Shown here: piece after piece, positions 37,615-46,495 of the stretch
How positions within the stretch are numbered: position 1 is the first letter of the stretch
Layout: each line of letters begins with the position of its first letter
Position numbers and translations under genes: made by a program
Assembly (NCBI GenBank): GCA_963775185.1
Contig: CAVZIE010000031.1
Location: 372,001-436,000, forward strand
From: JAPSGB01 sp963775185
Lineage (GTDB): Bacteria; Myxococcota_A; Polyangia; Polyangiales; Polyangiaceae
Length of the DNA stretch: 64,000 nucleotides
Direction of reading: 5' to 3'
Notes under the pieces: generated by a model
Told to the model about the DNA's origin: nothing
Databases searched by the model: none
The model's input: only the letters and a program-made list of their open reading frames with translations

Positions 37615-39830
37615 GGCGTGCTGCAGCGCGCCGGCGAGGCGCTCAGGAATCCGCCAGAGGTTGCGGCGGGGCCAGCGGGATCGCGAGACACCTGGACCGC
37701 GATTGCGCAGGTGGATGTCGGATCGGCGCGGAGACGGTAGTGCTCGCGCGGCGCCAGACCGACGATCACCAGTCGATCGGCGCGCGGAAGCGTCGCCGTG
37801 CCGCTTCCGTCGGCACCGACGAACAACACGGCGATCCAGCGTCCGTCGACCTGTCCCAGCGCGCCGTCGAGACCGTCGCCTTTGACGAGCCGCGCCGGCG
37901 GAGGCTTCGCGTCGGCGCGGTCGGCGGTGATGAACGTCAGGAAGCGTCGCTCGGCGTTGCCGCGCGGGCTCGCGATCTGGATGCGCCACATCGGCCCCCA
38001 GGGGTGGTTCATGCGATGCGAGCCTTCGCCGGAGGGTGTGGGTTCGCGCACCGCGCCCACGCTGCCGCCGGCGGGCACGAGCGACTGCACGTCCACGCGC
38101 GAGCTGCCGACCACGGCGCTGGCTCGCGTGCCGGCGATTGCGGGGGCCGTGGTGACGTGGGCCGCCCACGTGACGGAGTAGTCGGGGTTGTCGAGCGCGA
38201 TACGGTCGTCGATCACGAGCAGCGACGGGCGCACGTACGCCAGCGTACGCACGAGCTTCGTCACGGAGCGGCGCTTGCAGCCCTCGGCAGCACATTTCGG
38301 CGCGTACGCCTCGCCGATGTCGCCGACCGCGACCACGACCGAGCCGTCGTCTCCGAAGCGCGTGGTGCGCACGCGGTCGTCGAACCACACTCCCTGGTTT
38401 GGCGCGTAGACGAGATTCTTGCCGCCGTCGTCGACGAGCAGCGTGTTGTGGTTGATGGTCGCCGAGCTCTCGGAATCGCCGCCGTCCACGAGCAGGCCGT
38501 CGCTGCCCCGCCACAGCTCGAAGTGCCCCTGGTCCGCGTCCTGGTGGTCCTCGGCCAGCCGGGGTCCCGCCTGGAACGACGCCCACACGGCGGACTTCGA
38601 CCAGTCGCTGCGCATGAAAGACAGACCCTGGCCCGCGAGATGGAGGCTGGTCGGCGCGCCCCGGCGCGGATCGACCTCGCGCGCGCCCGGGCGGTCGGCG
38701 AGCAGCCGCAACCAGACCTGCTCGCGAGTCAGCGGCGGCAGCGCGTGGTCGACCAGCCACCGGGCTTCTGCCGCGCGCGTGGCGTCCACGTCCGCGAGTG
38801 CAATGCTCGCCGCGGTCAGCGCCAGTGCCGACGGCTTGGCGGGATGCTCGCCCCAGGTGCCGCCGTCGTACACGGACTGTTCGTCCGGAAGGAGCGCGTG
38901 CACGTGGTGCGTCACCAGGTCACGCAGCCACGGCATCTTTCCGGCAACGTCGATGCCGGCGCCAGTGCGGAACGCCGTCGCGACCAGCGCGATCTCGACG
39001 CCGGTGTATTCGCCGTACTGCCACCCCTCCGGCCAACCGCCCCCGGCGAGCGTGTCGCGGAACGCCGGCAACACGATCTTCTCGAGCTGGTCGCGCGCGA
39101 GCTGCAGCCAGCCGTCGGCAGCGCGGGACTCCCCGGACGCCGCGAGCCCGGCGAACGAGAGGGTCGTCAGGTAGCCCCAGTAGTAGTTGGCGGTGGGTCG
39201 ATCGTTCAGATAGCCGTGCTCGCGGTACCAGTCGAGCCATTCGCCGAGACGCTTGAGCACGCGCTTCCGCAGCGCCGCGTCCATGCCGGGCGCGCCGCGC
39301 AACCAGTCGTAGCCGAGCGCGGCGTAGGCGCCGAACGTCCGGATGCCGTAGCCGTCGTCGTGCGTGACGACCGTCGCGCCGCCCTTGCCGTCGCCGACCT
39401 CGAAGCGGTCGTCGAGCAGCGCGCGCAGGTAGCGCACGGCCGCCTCGCCGTAGCGTTTGTCGCCGCTCGCATGCCAGCACAGCGAGAGGTCCGCGACCGC
39501 GTCGGCCCAGTCGAAACCCTGGTAGCCGGATCGGACGGGCCGGTCCGCGGCTTCGTCGCAGCGCTCGGACGTGACGACCCACGCGGGGGTCCGCTTCTCC
39601 GCGGATTCGCGGAGGCGCGCGAGCGCCGGGGCGTCGAGCAGGAGCCGGTGCTCGCGGGCGCCGGGCGGGTCGAGCTGCAGCTTCGCGGGGCCGAGGCCCG
39701 CGACCGGCGGCCGTGAGTGCCGGGCGGGATCGCGCGAGTCCACCGCCGGGCGGTGCAGACCGCAGTGATCGCAGGCCGATGCGAGCACCAACGCCGCAAC
39801 CAGGGTCCAGGGGCGGAGGTGCGCCGGCAT
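37611..39830 (-). CDS. Heparinase II/III-like polysaccharide lyase lipoprotein
   Basis: 739 residues from ATG 39830, with a lipoprotein signal ending LVLASAC. Helical part: DGYGIRTFGAYAALGYDWL, RPTANYYWGYLTTLSFAGLA, TLAGGGWPEGWQYGEYTG; beta part: LSFMRSDWSKSAVWASFQAG, DHQDADQGHFELWRGSDGLL, NHNTLLVDDGG, matching heparinase II/III-type lyases, including the conserved His-rich active-site region. It lies between Wzy and a GT4, so it probably trims or releases the polymer on its way through the periplasm. It is a paralogue of the lipoprotein at 23.9 kb but lacks the repeat tail. Confidence 0.85.
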   Translation of the reverse strand: MPAHLRPWTLVAALVLASACDHCGLHRPAVDSRDPARHSRPPVAGLGPAKLQLDPPGAREHRLLLDAPALARLRESAEKRTPAWVVTSERCDEAADRPVRSGYQGFDWADAVADLSLCWHASGDKRYGEAAVRYLRALLDDRFEVGDGKGGATVVTHDDGYGIRTFGAYAALGYDWLRGAPGMDAALRKRVLKRLGEWLDWYREHGYLNDRPTANYYWGYLTTLSFAGLAASGESRAADGWLQLARDQLEKIVLPAFRDTLAGGGWPEGWQYGEYTGVEIALVATAFRTGAGIDVAGKMPWLRDLVTHHVHALLPDEQSVYDGGTWGEHPAKPSALALTAASIALADVDATRAAEARWLVDHALPPLTREQVWLRLLADRPGAREVDPRRGAPTSLHLAGQGLSFMRSDWSKSAVWASFQAGPRLAEDHQDADQGHFELWRGSDGLLVDGGDSESSATINHNTLLVDDGGKNLVYAPNQGVWFDDRVRTTRFGDDGSVVVAVGDIGEAYAPKCAAEGCKRRSVTKLVRTLAYVRPSLLVIDDRIALDNPDYSVTWAAHVTTAPAIAGTRASAVVGSSRVDVQSLVPAGGSVGAVREPTPSGEGSHRMNHPWGPMWRIQIASPRGNAERRFLTFITADRADAKPPPARLVKGDGLDGALGQVDGRWIAVLFVGADGSGTATLPRADRLVIVGLAPREHYRLRADPTSTCAIAVQVSRDPAGPAATSGGFLSASPARCSTP

Positions 39831-39872
39831 GCGCGACAGGCGGTGCAACACGCGTGCCACGCGTGCGCCGGA

Positions 39873-41234
39873 TCAAGCGAGCTTCTCGCGTGTGTACAGG
39901 AACACCGCCGCTACGATGGCCGCGTCCGCGATCACCACGGTCAACAGGTCGCGCCACCCGAAGCGCACGCGGAACGCGGCGTTGTGTGTGCGGATCGCCG
40001 AGTAGAGCGCGCCCGACAGGCCGATATAGATCCAGAGCACGTAGTGGTAGGCGAACGACAGGAAGAAGATCCCGACGCCCAATCCGGCGAACGCGGCGAG
40101 CAGCGCCATTGCCCAGGCCTCGATCGCCGGCTCGCCGGTGCCGAGCGCCTCGACCGGGATCTTGGCCGCCATGTAGACCACGATCGAGAACAGCAGCATG
40201 CCCGGCAGGCCGAGCTCCGCCAGCGCGAGCAGGTAGGAGTTGTGCGCCGTCATGTAGTGGTACTCGCCGAACTGCCCCAGCCCGACGCCCATCAAGGGAT
40301 GCGATCGGAACATCGACAGCGCTTCCGACCACGCATCGATGCGCTCCAGCGTCGAGCTGGTCGCCTCGGCGCCGCTGCGTCCGCCGAGCAGCAGGAGCGG
40401 GAGCGCCAGTATCGCGCCCAGCCCGAGACCGCGGAACCCGAAGCGTTTGACGAAATAGGCGGCGAGCACCGTCATGAACACGAGTTGTCCGCCTCGCGAT
40501 CGCGATAGCACGGTGCACGCGAGCACCAACGCGAACGAGAGCGCTGCAAGCGCCCGGCCGCCTCCGCGCGTGCGGCCCATGCCAAAGGCGAGCGGTAGAC
40601 CGATGGCGACGGCGAGAGCCAATTCGTTCGGGTCCTGCAGGACTCCGCGGTAGCGCACGCGCCCCTTGCCGATCGACGTCGTGCCGAACCACCCGACGTG
40701 CTCGCACACGTACTCGGCACCGGGCTCCGGATCGCCGAGGTAGCACGCGCGCACGGTGTCGCACGGGCGTCCATCGGGCTTCCCCGCTGCGGCCTCGCCG
40801 CCGGACGAGGATTCGTCGACGACGACGCAGCCGGTAGCCGCGAACCCCTGCTCGACGCCGACGACGCTGATGAGCAGGACCAACGCCAGCACCGTGCCGG
40901 CGATGGCGCCGAAGGCCCGCAGCGTCTGCACCCCGTGTGCGATGACCAGATAAAGTGCTGCGCACACCATCAGCGACAAGCCCCGCAGCGGCAGGTTGCT
41001 CGGGGCTCGCGCGATCACGGTGACGAAGCTCCACGCGAGAAACAAGCCGATCCATGGCAAGAGCGGCGTCGAGCGAAGCCGCGTGTTGCCGAGGCGCAGG
41101 TCGAGCGCACCGCCGAAGATCGTCATCGCGAACGCGACGTAAAGAATCGGAACGGCCTGCAGCGGGCCGAGGAACTCCTGCGGTCGCGCGTAGATGATCG
41201 CGATTAGCAAGACGATGCCGGGGATGGCGAACAT
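39873..41234 (-). CDS. O-antigen polymerase/ligase family protein (Wzy-like)
   Basis: 453 residues with about ten to twelve membrane helices. The large periplasmic loop carries RGVLQDPNELALAVAIGLPL, then LSRSRGGQLVFM and MFRSHPLMGVGLGQFGEYHY with TAHNSYLLALAELG, the signature of the Wzy_C/O-antigen ligase family. It should polymerise lipid-linked repeat units in the periplasm. Start ATG 41234 has no Shine-Dalgarno sequence and lies only 27 bp from the divergent Wza-like gene. Confidence 0.9.
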   Translation of the reverse strand: MFAIPGIVLLIAIIYARPQEFLGPLQAVPILYVAFAMTIFGGALDLRLGNTRLRSTPLLPWIGLFLAWSFVTVIARAPSNLPLRGLSLMVCAALYLVIAHGVQTLRAFGAIAGTVLALVLLISVVGVEQGFAATGCVVVDESSSGGEAAAGKPDGRPCDTVRACYLGDPEPGAEYVCEHVGWFGTTSIGKGRVRYRGVLQDPNELALAVAIGLPLAFGMGRTRGGGRALAALSFALVLACTVLSRSRGGQLVFMTVLAAYFVKRFGFRGLGLGAILALPLLLLGGRSGAEATSSTLERIDAWSEALSMFRSHPLMGVGLGQFGEYHYMTAHNSYLLALAELGLPGMLLFSIVVYMAAKIPVEALGTGEPAIEAWAMALLAAFAGLGVGIFFLSFAYHYVLWIYIGLSGALYSAIRTHNAAFRVRFGWRDLLTVVIADAAIVAAVFLYTREKLA

Positions 41235-41261
41235 GGATCGGCAGGCTTACGTTACGGGCCC

Positions 41262-41864
41262 ATGAGGCTCCTGTCGGACAAGATGATGGTCCTCGTGTTG
41301 TTCGTGGTGATGCTCGCCGGTTGTGCGGCGCGCGGCGCGCGGCCCGACTACGCACAGTTCGCGCGCAGCGATCCGCGCACGCACCCGTACGTGATCGGCG
41401 TCGCGGACGTCGTCCACGTATCGGTGTGGAAGGACCCGACGCTCACGGCGGATGGGCCGGTGGAACCCGATGGCACCTTCACCGTTCCGCTCGTGGGTCA
41501 GGTGCACGTTGCTGGCCAGACTGTCGAGCAGGTACGCCAGACGCTCGCGCGCCGGCTGTCCACCTACGTCAAGGATCCGATCGTCAACGTCGCCGTCAAG
41601 GAGGTCAACAGCTATCGCTTCACCGTTTCCGGTCAGGTCGAGCGACCAGGGATGTTCACTCCGCGCTACTTTGTGACGGTGAGCGAGGCGATCGCGCTCG
41701 CGGGCGGGCCGAATCGCTACGCATCGCCATCGGATATCGTCGTCGTGCGCACGGAGAACGGTCGCACGCGCCGCATCCCCATCGACCTCGAAGGGATCCT
41801 CTCGGGCGAAAGCCCCGAGCAGGACATCGTCGTGATCCGGGGGGATACCGTACTTGTCCCGTGA
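41262..41864 (+). CDS. Wza-like polysaccharide export lipoprotein
   Basis: 200 residues. The signal MMVLVLFVVMLAGC ends in a lipobox LAGC. The Poly_export motif YVIGVADVVHVSVWKDPTLT is followed by DGTFTVPLVGQVHVAG and a SLBB-type domain (YRFTVSGQVERPGMF, FVTVSEAIALAGGPNRYASP). It lacks the long C-terminal helix region of E. coli Wza (about 380 aa), so it is a short-form outer-membrane export protein. The promoter must lie within the 27-bp gap or in the divergent wzy gene. Confidence 0.9.
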   Translation: MRLLSDKMMVLVLFVVMLAGCAARGARPDYAQFARSDPRTHPYVIGVADVVHVSVWKDPTLTADGPVEPDGTFTVPLVGQVHVAGQTVEQVRQTLARRLSTYVKDPIVNVAVKEVNSYRFTVSGQVERPGMFTPRYFVTVSEAIALAGGPNRYASPSDIVVVRTENGRTRRIPIDLEGILSGESPEQDIVVIRGDTVLVP

Positions 41865-41903
41865 GGGGTCCCCCACTAGCGCCGCTCGCCCGAAGTCTGG
41901 CCG

Positions 41904-41981
41904 GTGGACCAGCAGGCCGAGCTGGCGGTCGGGATCGCCGTGCGGGCGGCGCTAGACGACCGCGAAGCGGTGTTGAAGTGA
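41904..41981 (+). CDS. 25-residue open frame coupled to wzx (doubtful)
   Basis: GTG 41904 to TGA 41981 encodes VDQQAELAVGIAVRAALDDR EAVLK, and its stop overlaps the Wzx GTG start (GTGA). It may be a leader peptide, or the relic of the end of a lost gene between wza and wzx. No ribosome binding site is obvious. Confidence 0.25.
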   Translation: MDQQAELAVGIAVRAALDDREAVLK

Positions 41982-43447
41982 CGTTGCGTCGCGACACCGT
42001 CCGCTCGGCGCTGTGGACCATCTCCAGCGGCGTCGGCTCGCGGGGCATCGGGCTGATCGGCACGCTGGTCATCACGCGTTTCGTCGCCCCGGCCGAATAC
42101 GGCGAGGTCGCCGTGGCTGCCGTGCTCGCCATGACCGCGAACCAGCTGTCCACACTCGGCTTCGGCCAGTATCTGGTCGCGGTTCACGACGCGGGCCGGA
42201 GCGTGGCGTTCCACGTCACCGTCATGCACGTCGCGCTCGGCGTCCTCGCCCTGCTGGGCCTGCTCGAGCTCGGACCCTATCTCGCCGGCCCGCTCGACGC
42301 GGTCGGTATGACGCGCTTCTTGCCAGGGTTCGTGCTCGCGGCCTTCTTCGACCGCGTCGCGTTCGTGCCCGAGCGGATCCTGGCGCGCGACATGCGTTTC
42401 GGCTTTCTCGGGCTCTCGCGCACCGCCGGCGATCTGCTGTTCACCGGCGTGTCCGTGTGGCTCGCCGCCGTCGGTTGGGGGGCGATGGCGATCGTCGTCG
42501 GTAACGTCGTTCGTTCGTTCGTGCGCCTCGTGCTGGCCGCGGCCGCCGTCGAACGCCGCGACTGGCTCGACTTCCAGCGCTTGTCCGTGGAAACGACGCG
42601 ACCGCTCTTCGCGTTCGGTCTGCCGATCTCGGCGGCGTCCCTGTGCGGGTTCGCGTCGCGTCGCTGGGACAACCTGCTCGTCTCGCATTTCTTCGGGCCC
42701 GGCCCGACCGGCATGTACAACCTGGCCTACAACCTGGCTGACGCCCCGGCGATCCAGGTCGGCGAGCAGATCGGCGACGTGCTCCTGCCGTCCTTCGCCC
42801 GCATTCCCGTAAGCGACCAGCCCGCCGCTCTGGTGCGCTCGATGAAGCTCCTCGCGCTCACCGTGTTCCCGCTCGCCATCGGGCTCGCGGCAGTGGCTCC
42901 GAGCCTCGTCGACACGCTGTTCGATCCGCGCTGGCGTCCGCTCGGGCCGATGTTGATCGCGCTCTCCGCCCTCAGCGTCGCGCGGCCTGTCGGATGGATC
43001 GTCGCGTCCTACCTGCAAGCGCGGCGGCTCCCGCGCTTCTTGATGTGGCTCGAGCTCGGCAAGCTCGGCGTGCTTGTGGTCGCCATCGTAACGATTGGCC
43101 GCTACAGCCCGCTGATGACCTGCGTCGCCGTCGGGATCGCGTTCGGGGCGCACATGGTCGCGTCGCTGTGGGTCGTCCGTCGCATCGACGGCGTGCCGCT
43201 GCGGCGTTCGCTCGGCAGTCTGCTTCCGGCCCTGGCCGCCTGCGTGCCGATGGTCGGGGTGGTCCTCGCGGTCCGTGCGCTTTCTGGATCGCTGGGCATC
43301 GCGTCGCCCGTGGTCGGGCTGGTGTTCGAGGCGGTCGCTGGTGCGGTGGTCTACGTCGCCGCGGCATTCGTCGTCGCCCGTGACCCCGCGCGCGATTTCC
43401 TCGCGCGCGTCAGCGAGGCGCTTCGATCCCGCGCCGCGTCGGGATGA
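41978..43447 (+). CDS. Wzx-type polysaccharide flippase
   Basis: 489 residues with about twelve to fourteen membrane helices, of the MOP/polysaccharide-transport superfamily: TISSGVGSRGIGLIGTLVIT, RFVAPAEYGEVAVAAVLAMT, RRWDNLLVSHFFGPGPTGMY. Flippases move undecaprenyl-PP-linked repeat units to the periplasmic face. GTG 41978 start overlaps the stop of a tiny upstream frame. It converges with the SUMF1 lipoprotein gene, 22 bp apart. Confidence 0.92.
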   Translation: MTLRRDTVRSALWTISSGVGSRGIGLIGTLVITRFVAPAEYGEVAVAAVLAMTANQLSTLGFGQYLVAVHDAGRSVAFHVTVMHVALGVLALLGLLELGPYLAGPLDAVGMTRFLPGFVLAAFFDRVAFVPERILARDMRFGFLGLSRTAGDLLFTGVSVWLAAVGWGAMAIVVGNVVRSFVRLVLAAAAVERRDWLDFQRLSVETTRPLFAFGLPISAASLCGFASRRWDNLLVSHFFGPGPTGMYNLAYNLADAPAIQVGEQIGDVLLPSFARIPVSDQPAALVRSMKLLALTVFPLAIGLAAVAPSLVDTLFDPRWRPLGPMLIALSALSVARPVGWIVASYLQARRLPRFLMWLELGKLGVLVVAIVTIGRYSPLMTCVAVGIAFGAHMVASLWVVRRIDGVPLRRSLGSLLPALAACVPMVGVVLAVRALSGSLGIASPVVGLVFEAVAGAVVYVAAAFVVARDPARDFLARVSEALRSRAASG

Positions 43448-43469
43448 GATTCCGTCGGCATGTCCGGCT

Positions 43470-44366
43470 TCATTTGGCACAGCGGAATCCGAGCCGATTG
43501 CCCGTGTCGTAAGTGTCGTACCAATCGCGCGACGACGCGCGTTGCCACAGCGCCAGGCTCTTGAAGCCGCCCCCGCGCCCGACATAGCGATCGCCACTGC
43601 TCGGACCCTGCGGGTCATTGGAAGGCGCGGTCTCGTAGTAGCTCGCGTCGTACCAATCCGCGACCATCTCCACCATGTTCCCGGCCATGTCGAGCACGCC
43701 GAACGGGCTCGCCCCAGTGGGATGCGAGCCGACGGGTTCGGCCGCGTCGCCACAACCGGCCATGTTGGCGCGCGTGCAGTCGGGCTCCTCGTTGCCCCAC
43801 GGGTACTTGCGGCCATCCGTCCCGCGCGCCGCCTTCTCCCACTCGGCTTCCGTGGGCAGGCGCATGCCGGCCCAGGTGCAGAATGTCTTGGCCTGGTCCT
43901 GCGTGACGCAAGCGGCGGCGTAGTCGTGACGGCTGCAGTCCCACTCGCAATCCGGCGCTCCACATGCTCCGGCGACGACGCACGCCGCGTACTCGTCCTG
44001 CGTCACCTCGGTCTTGTCGATCGAGAACAGGGGCAGCGTCACGGTGCGTCCGGGCTTTTCGTCGTCCTTGCAGTCGCCGTCGACCGACGGATTGCAGCCC
44101 ATGAAGAAGTCGCCGGCGGCGATCGTGACCAGCGTGTTCTTCGTTCCGTTGCTCGTGCAGGTAAACGCCGGACCGCCCGCCTGACCGCCGCCGGCTTGGC
44201 CCGCGGTTCCGCTCCCGCCACCCGCGGTCCCGCCTGTTCCGCCGGTCGCGCCGCCAGCGCCACCGCTGGCGGCGGGCGTCGTCCCCGAGCTGCACGCACC
44301 CAGTGCCAGGACCGCGCCGAACACAAGGGCCCAAGAGTGTCCCCCAGATGAAATCGAACGTTGCAT
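43470..44366 (-). CDS. SUMF1/formylglycine-generating-enzyme-like lipoprotein
   Basis: 298 residues. Lipobox LGAC, then a Gly/Thr/Ala/Ser repeat linker of about 40 residues, then an FGE-sulfatase domain: DKTEVTQDEYAACV, GMRLPTEAEWEKAARG, GRKYPWGNEEPDC, DMAGNMVEMVADWYD, VGRGGGF and a C-terminal NRLGFRCAK. These secreted SUMF1 proteins are abundant in myxobacteria and seldom true FGEs; the two copper-binding Cys cannot be confirmed here. Its start has a perfect -24/-12 promoter 14 nt upstream. It is divergent from the SpoIIE gene. Confidence 0.88.
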   Translation of the reverse strand: MQRSISSGGHSWALVFGAVLALGACSSGTTPAASGGAGGATGGTGGTAGGGSGTAGQAGGGQAGGPAFTCTSNGTKNTLVTIAAGDFFMGCNPSVDGDCKDDEKPGRTVTLPLFSIDKTEVTQDEYAACVVAGACGAPDCEWDCSRHDYAAACVTQDQAKTFCTWAGMRLPTEAEWEKAARGTDGRKYPWGNEEPDCTRANMAGCGDAAEPVGSHPTGASPFGVLDMAGNMVEMVADWYDASYYETAPSNDPQGPSSGDRYVGRGGGFKSLALWQRASSRDWYDTYDTGNRLGFRCAK

Positions 44367-44378
44367 GCGCTGCCCGAT

Positions 44379-44394
44379 TGCAACGCACGTGCCA
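44379..44394 (-). promoter_or_regulatory. Sigma-54 promoter of the SUMF1 lipoprotein
   Basis: TGGCACG-TGCG-TTGCA on the minus strand, a perfect consensus match. The -12 C (44380) lies 14 nt before the ATG at 44366, so the mRNA would have about two leader nucleotides. Confidence 0.85.
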
Positions 44395-44445
44395 CCTCGA
44401 TTCCGCGTTCCTGCCGCCCACGCGGCGCTTCCGTTGCGCGTCCCA

Positions 44446-44458
44446 TGCAGCTCTTGCG
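44446..44458. promoter_or_regulatory. Possible shared UAS between divergent sigma-54 promoters
   Basis: TGCAG-CTC-TTGCG, two mismatches from CGCAA-N3-TTGCG. Its centre (44452) is about 60 bp from the -24 of the SUMF1 promoter and about 73 bp from that of the SpoIIE promoter, matching distances elsewhere in the window. Confidence 0.4.
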
Positions 44459-44523
44459 CCGAAGTCCGGTATTCGAGGCGCGGGCCACGATCATGCGCTC
44501 GCGCGAGCGTCGGGTGTCTTCCG

Positions 44524-44539
44524 TGGCATGGGGCGTGCA
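44524..44539 (+). promoter_or_regulatory. Sigma-54-like promoter of the SpoIIE-led exopolysaccharide operon
   Basis: TGGCATG-GGGC-GTGCA, two mismatches from consensus, with correct GG/GC spacing. The -12 C (44538) is 14 nt before GTG 44552, which supports that GTG as the start. It would drive SpoIIE and the following eight exopolysaccharide genes to 54.2 kb. Confidence 0.65.
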
Positions 44540-44551
44540 AAGCATCGGCGC

Positions 44552-45316
44552 GTGACACTCTGCAGAACCAGCTATCTCGAGCGCGCCACAAGCGGCGTGT
44601 GGGAGTTGAATCGGCTGCGCATCGCGGCGGAGTGCCGCGCTGCGGGCTACGTCGGTGGCGACTTCTACGTCGTCGTACCGCGCGACGGCGGTCGCGTCGC
44701 GGTCGCGGTCGGCGACGCGTGCGGACGCGGACCTGACGGCGCTCGCCTCTTGCCCACCTTCCTGCCCCGCGTACGCGAGCTCGTGCAGTCCAACGTGAAG
44801 CCCGCGCGCGTGCTCGCCGAGCTGAACCACAGCGCGGCTCACCTGCTGCCTCTGGATCGCTTCGTGACGCTTGCCGTCCTCGAGATCGATCCTGTCGCCG
44901 GCGAGCTGGTCGCGGCCAGCGCGGGTCACGTGCCGGTGCTGGTCCGCTCGGCGGCCGGGCAGGTTGAAATGATCGGCAGAGCGTCGGGGCCGCCGCTAGG
45001 CATCGTCGCTGGCGCCACCTACGTGGACGAGGGCGCCAGCTTCATGCGCGGCGATCTGTTGGTCTTGATGACGGACGGTTTGCTCGAAGCGATCGAGAGT
45101 GATCTGGCGGGCATGTCGCGGCTGCGGTCGATGTTGGGCGCGGCTCCGGATGACGCCGAGTCGGTCCGGCGCTCGCTGCTCGGGGCGCTGGATCGCCCCG
45201 GGAAAGCACGTCGCGCGGACGACGTCACGCTGCTCTGTGTCGAGTCGATGGCAGGCAACCCCAGCGTCTTTCACGCACACCAGAGAGCGAGATCTGCATG
45301 CGCGTCCTTGTCGTGA
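44552..45316 (+). CDS. SpoIIE-type PP2C serine phosphatase
   Basis: 254 residues from GTG 44552 (an ATG at 44528 is possible but lies inside the promoter element). Motifs: AAGYVGGDFYVVVPRDGGRV and VGDACGRGPDGARL provide the metal-binding Asp residues; GELVAASAGHVPVLV and LLVLMTDGLLEA and RADDVTLLCV complete the PP2C core. It has no sensor domain. SpoIIE phosphatases dephosphorylate STAS antagonists, opposing RsbW-like kinases, both of which are encoded in this cluster. It overlaps the following GT4 gene by 19 nt. Confidence 0.9.
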   Translation: MTLCRTSYLERATSGVWELNRLRIAAECRAAGYVGGDFYVVVPRDGGRVAVAVGDACGRGPDGARLLPTFLPRVRELVQSNVKPARVLAELNHSAAHLLPLDRFVTLAVLEIDPVAGELVAASAGHVPVLVRSAAGQVEMIGRASGPPLGIVAGATYVDEGASFMRGDLLVLMTDGLLEAIESDLAGMSRLRSMLGAAPDDAESVRRSLLGALDRPGKARRADDVTLLCVESMAGNPSVFHAHQRARSACASLS

Positions 45317-46494
45317 CCCGGATCTTCCCCAATCGCCTCGAGCCGCACGCCAACCCGTTCAACAGGCAGCAGCTCGAAGCGCTGTCGCATCTCGCCGATC
45401 TGGAGATCATGGCCACGATCCCGTGGTTTCCCGCGGCGCGCTGGTTCGGCCGTTGGTCACGCGCCGGCCGACTCGGCAAGGTGCCGCAGCGCGACCACAT
45501 CGGGGAGCTCGACGTCCAGCACCCGCGCGTGGCCTACCTCCCGCTCGTCGGCAACGCCGTGTCGGGCGAGCTGTACGCGGCGTCGCTCGCGGCGCGTGTG
45601 TGGCCGTATCGTCATCGCGTCGACATCGTGCTCGGGGCGTGGGCTTATCCCGACGGGTTCGCTGCGGTCGCGCTCGCCGCGCTGCTCGGCGTGCCCTGCG
45701 TGGTGAAACTCCACGGCACCGACATCAATGTCGTCGCGCGCATGCGGACGGCTCGCCCGGGCGTGGTCCGGACCCTGCAACGGGCGGATCGCGTCGTCGC
45801 GGTAAGCCGTCCGCTAGCGGAGCAGGCTGCCGCGCTCGGGGCGCCGCGTGAGCGCATCGACGTGGTCCGGAACGGCGTCGACGCGGCGCTCTTCCGTCCC
45901 CGTGACCGCGCCGAGGCGCGCGACCGGCTCGGGCTGGCCCCGGATCGCCGGATGGCGCTCTACATCGGCCGCGCGGAGCGCGAAAAGGGCCTGCTCGATC
46001 TGATCGAGGCCTGGGGTCGGTCCGGCGCGAATCCGGACGGGGCGACTCTTGCTGTCGTCGGCGATGGGGCCGCGCTGGACGCGGCCAAGCGCCTCGCCGA
46101 AGAGCGGAAGCTCCCGGTGGTGTTCGCCGGCGCGCGCCCGCATGCGGAGATCCCCGACTGGATCGCGGCGAGCGACGTCCTCGTGTTGCCGAGCTGGAAC
46201 GAGGGGACGCCGAACGCGGTGCTCGAGGCCGTCGCGTCCGGTCGCCGCGTGGTCGCGACGCGGGTCGGCGGAATCCCCGACGTTATCACGTCTGACACTC
46301 TCGGCACGTTGGTGCCGGCGCGCGACCCGGTCGCGCTCTCCGCGGCGCTGCGCCGCGAGCTCTCGACGCCTTACGACGCGGCGGCGGTTGCCGCTGCTGC
46401 GGACATCCCCGATTGGGCGCACAGCGCGCGCACGCTCCACGAGAGCCTGCTCGCGGCGCTCGGTTCCTATTCCTATGCGCGCGAGGCGGCGTAG
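45298..46494 (+). CDS. Family 4 glycosyltransferase
   Basis: 398 residues. N-terminal MRVLVVTRIFPNRLEPHANP with FNRQQLEAL, then KLHGTDINVVARMR, VSRPLAEQAAALG, YIGRAEREKGLLDLIEAW, and LPSWNEGTPNAVLEAVASGR (EX7E) with VGGIPDVI. Typical of EpsD-like exopolysaccharide glycosyltransferases. It starts within the end of the SpoIIE gene and is followed 1 nt later by a deacetylase gene. Confidence 0.93.
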   Translation: MRVLVVTRIFPNRLEPHANPFNRQQLEALSHLADLEIMATIPWFPAARWFGRWSRAGRLGKVPQRDHIGELDVQHPRVAYLPLVGNAVSGELYAASLAARVWPYRHRVDIVLGAWAYPDGFAAVALAALLGVPCVVKLHGTDINVVARMRTARPGVVRTLQRADRVVAVSRPLAEQAAALGAPRERIDVVRNGVDAALFRPRDRAEARDRLGLAPDRRMALYIGRAEREKGLLDLIEAWGRSGANPDGATLAVVGDGAALDAAKRLAEERKLPVVFAGARPHAEIPDWIAASDVLVLPSWNEGTPNAVLEAVASGRRVVATRVGGIPDVITSDTLGTLVPARDPVALSAALRRELSTPYDAAAVAAAADIPDWAHSARTLHESLLAALGSYSYAREAA

Positions 46495-46495
46495 C

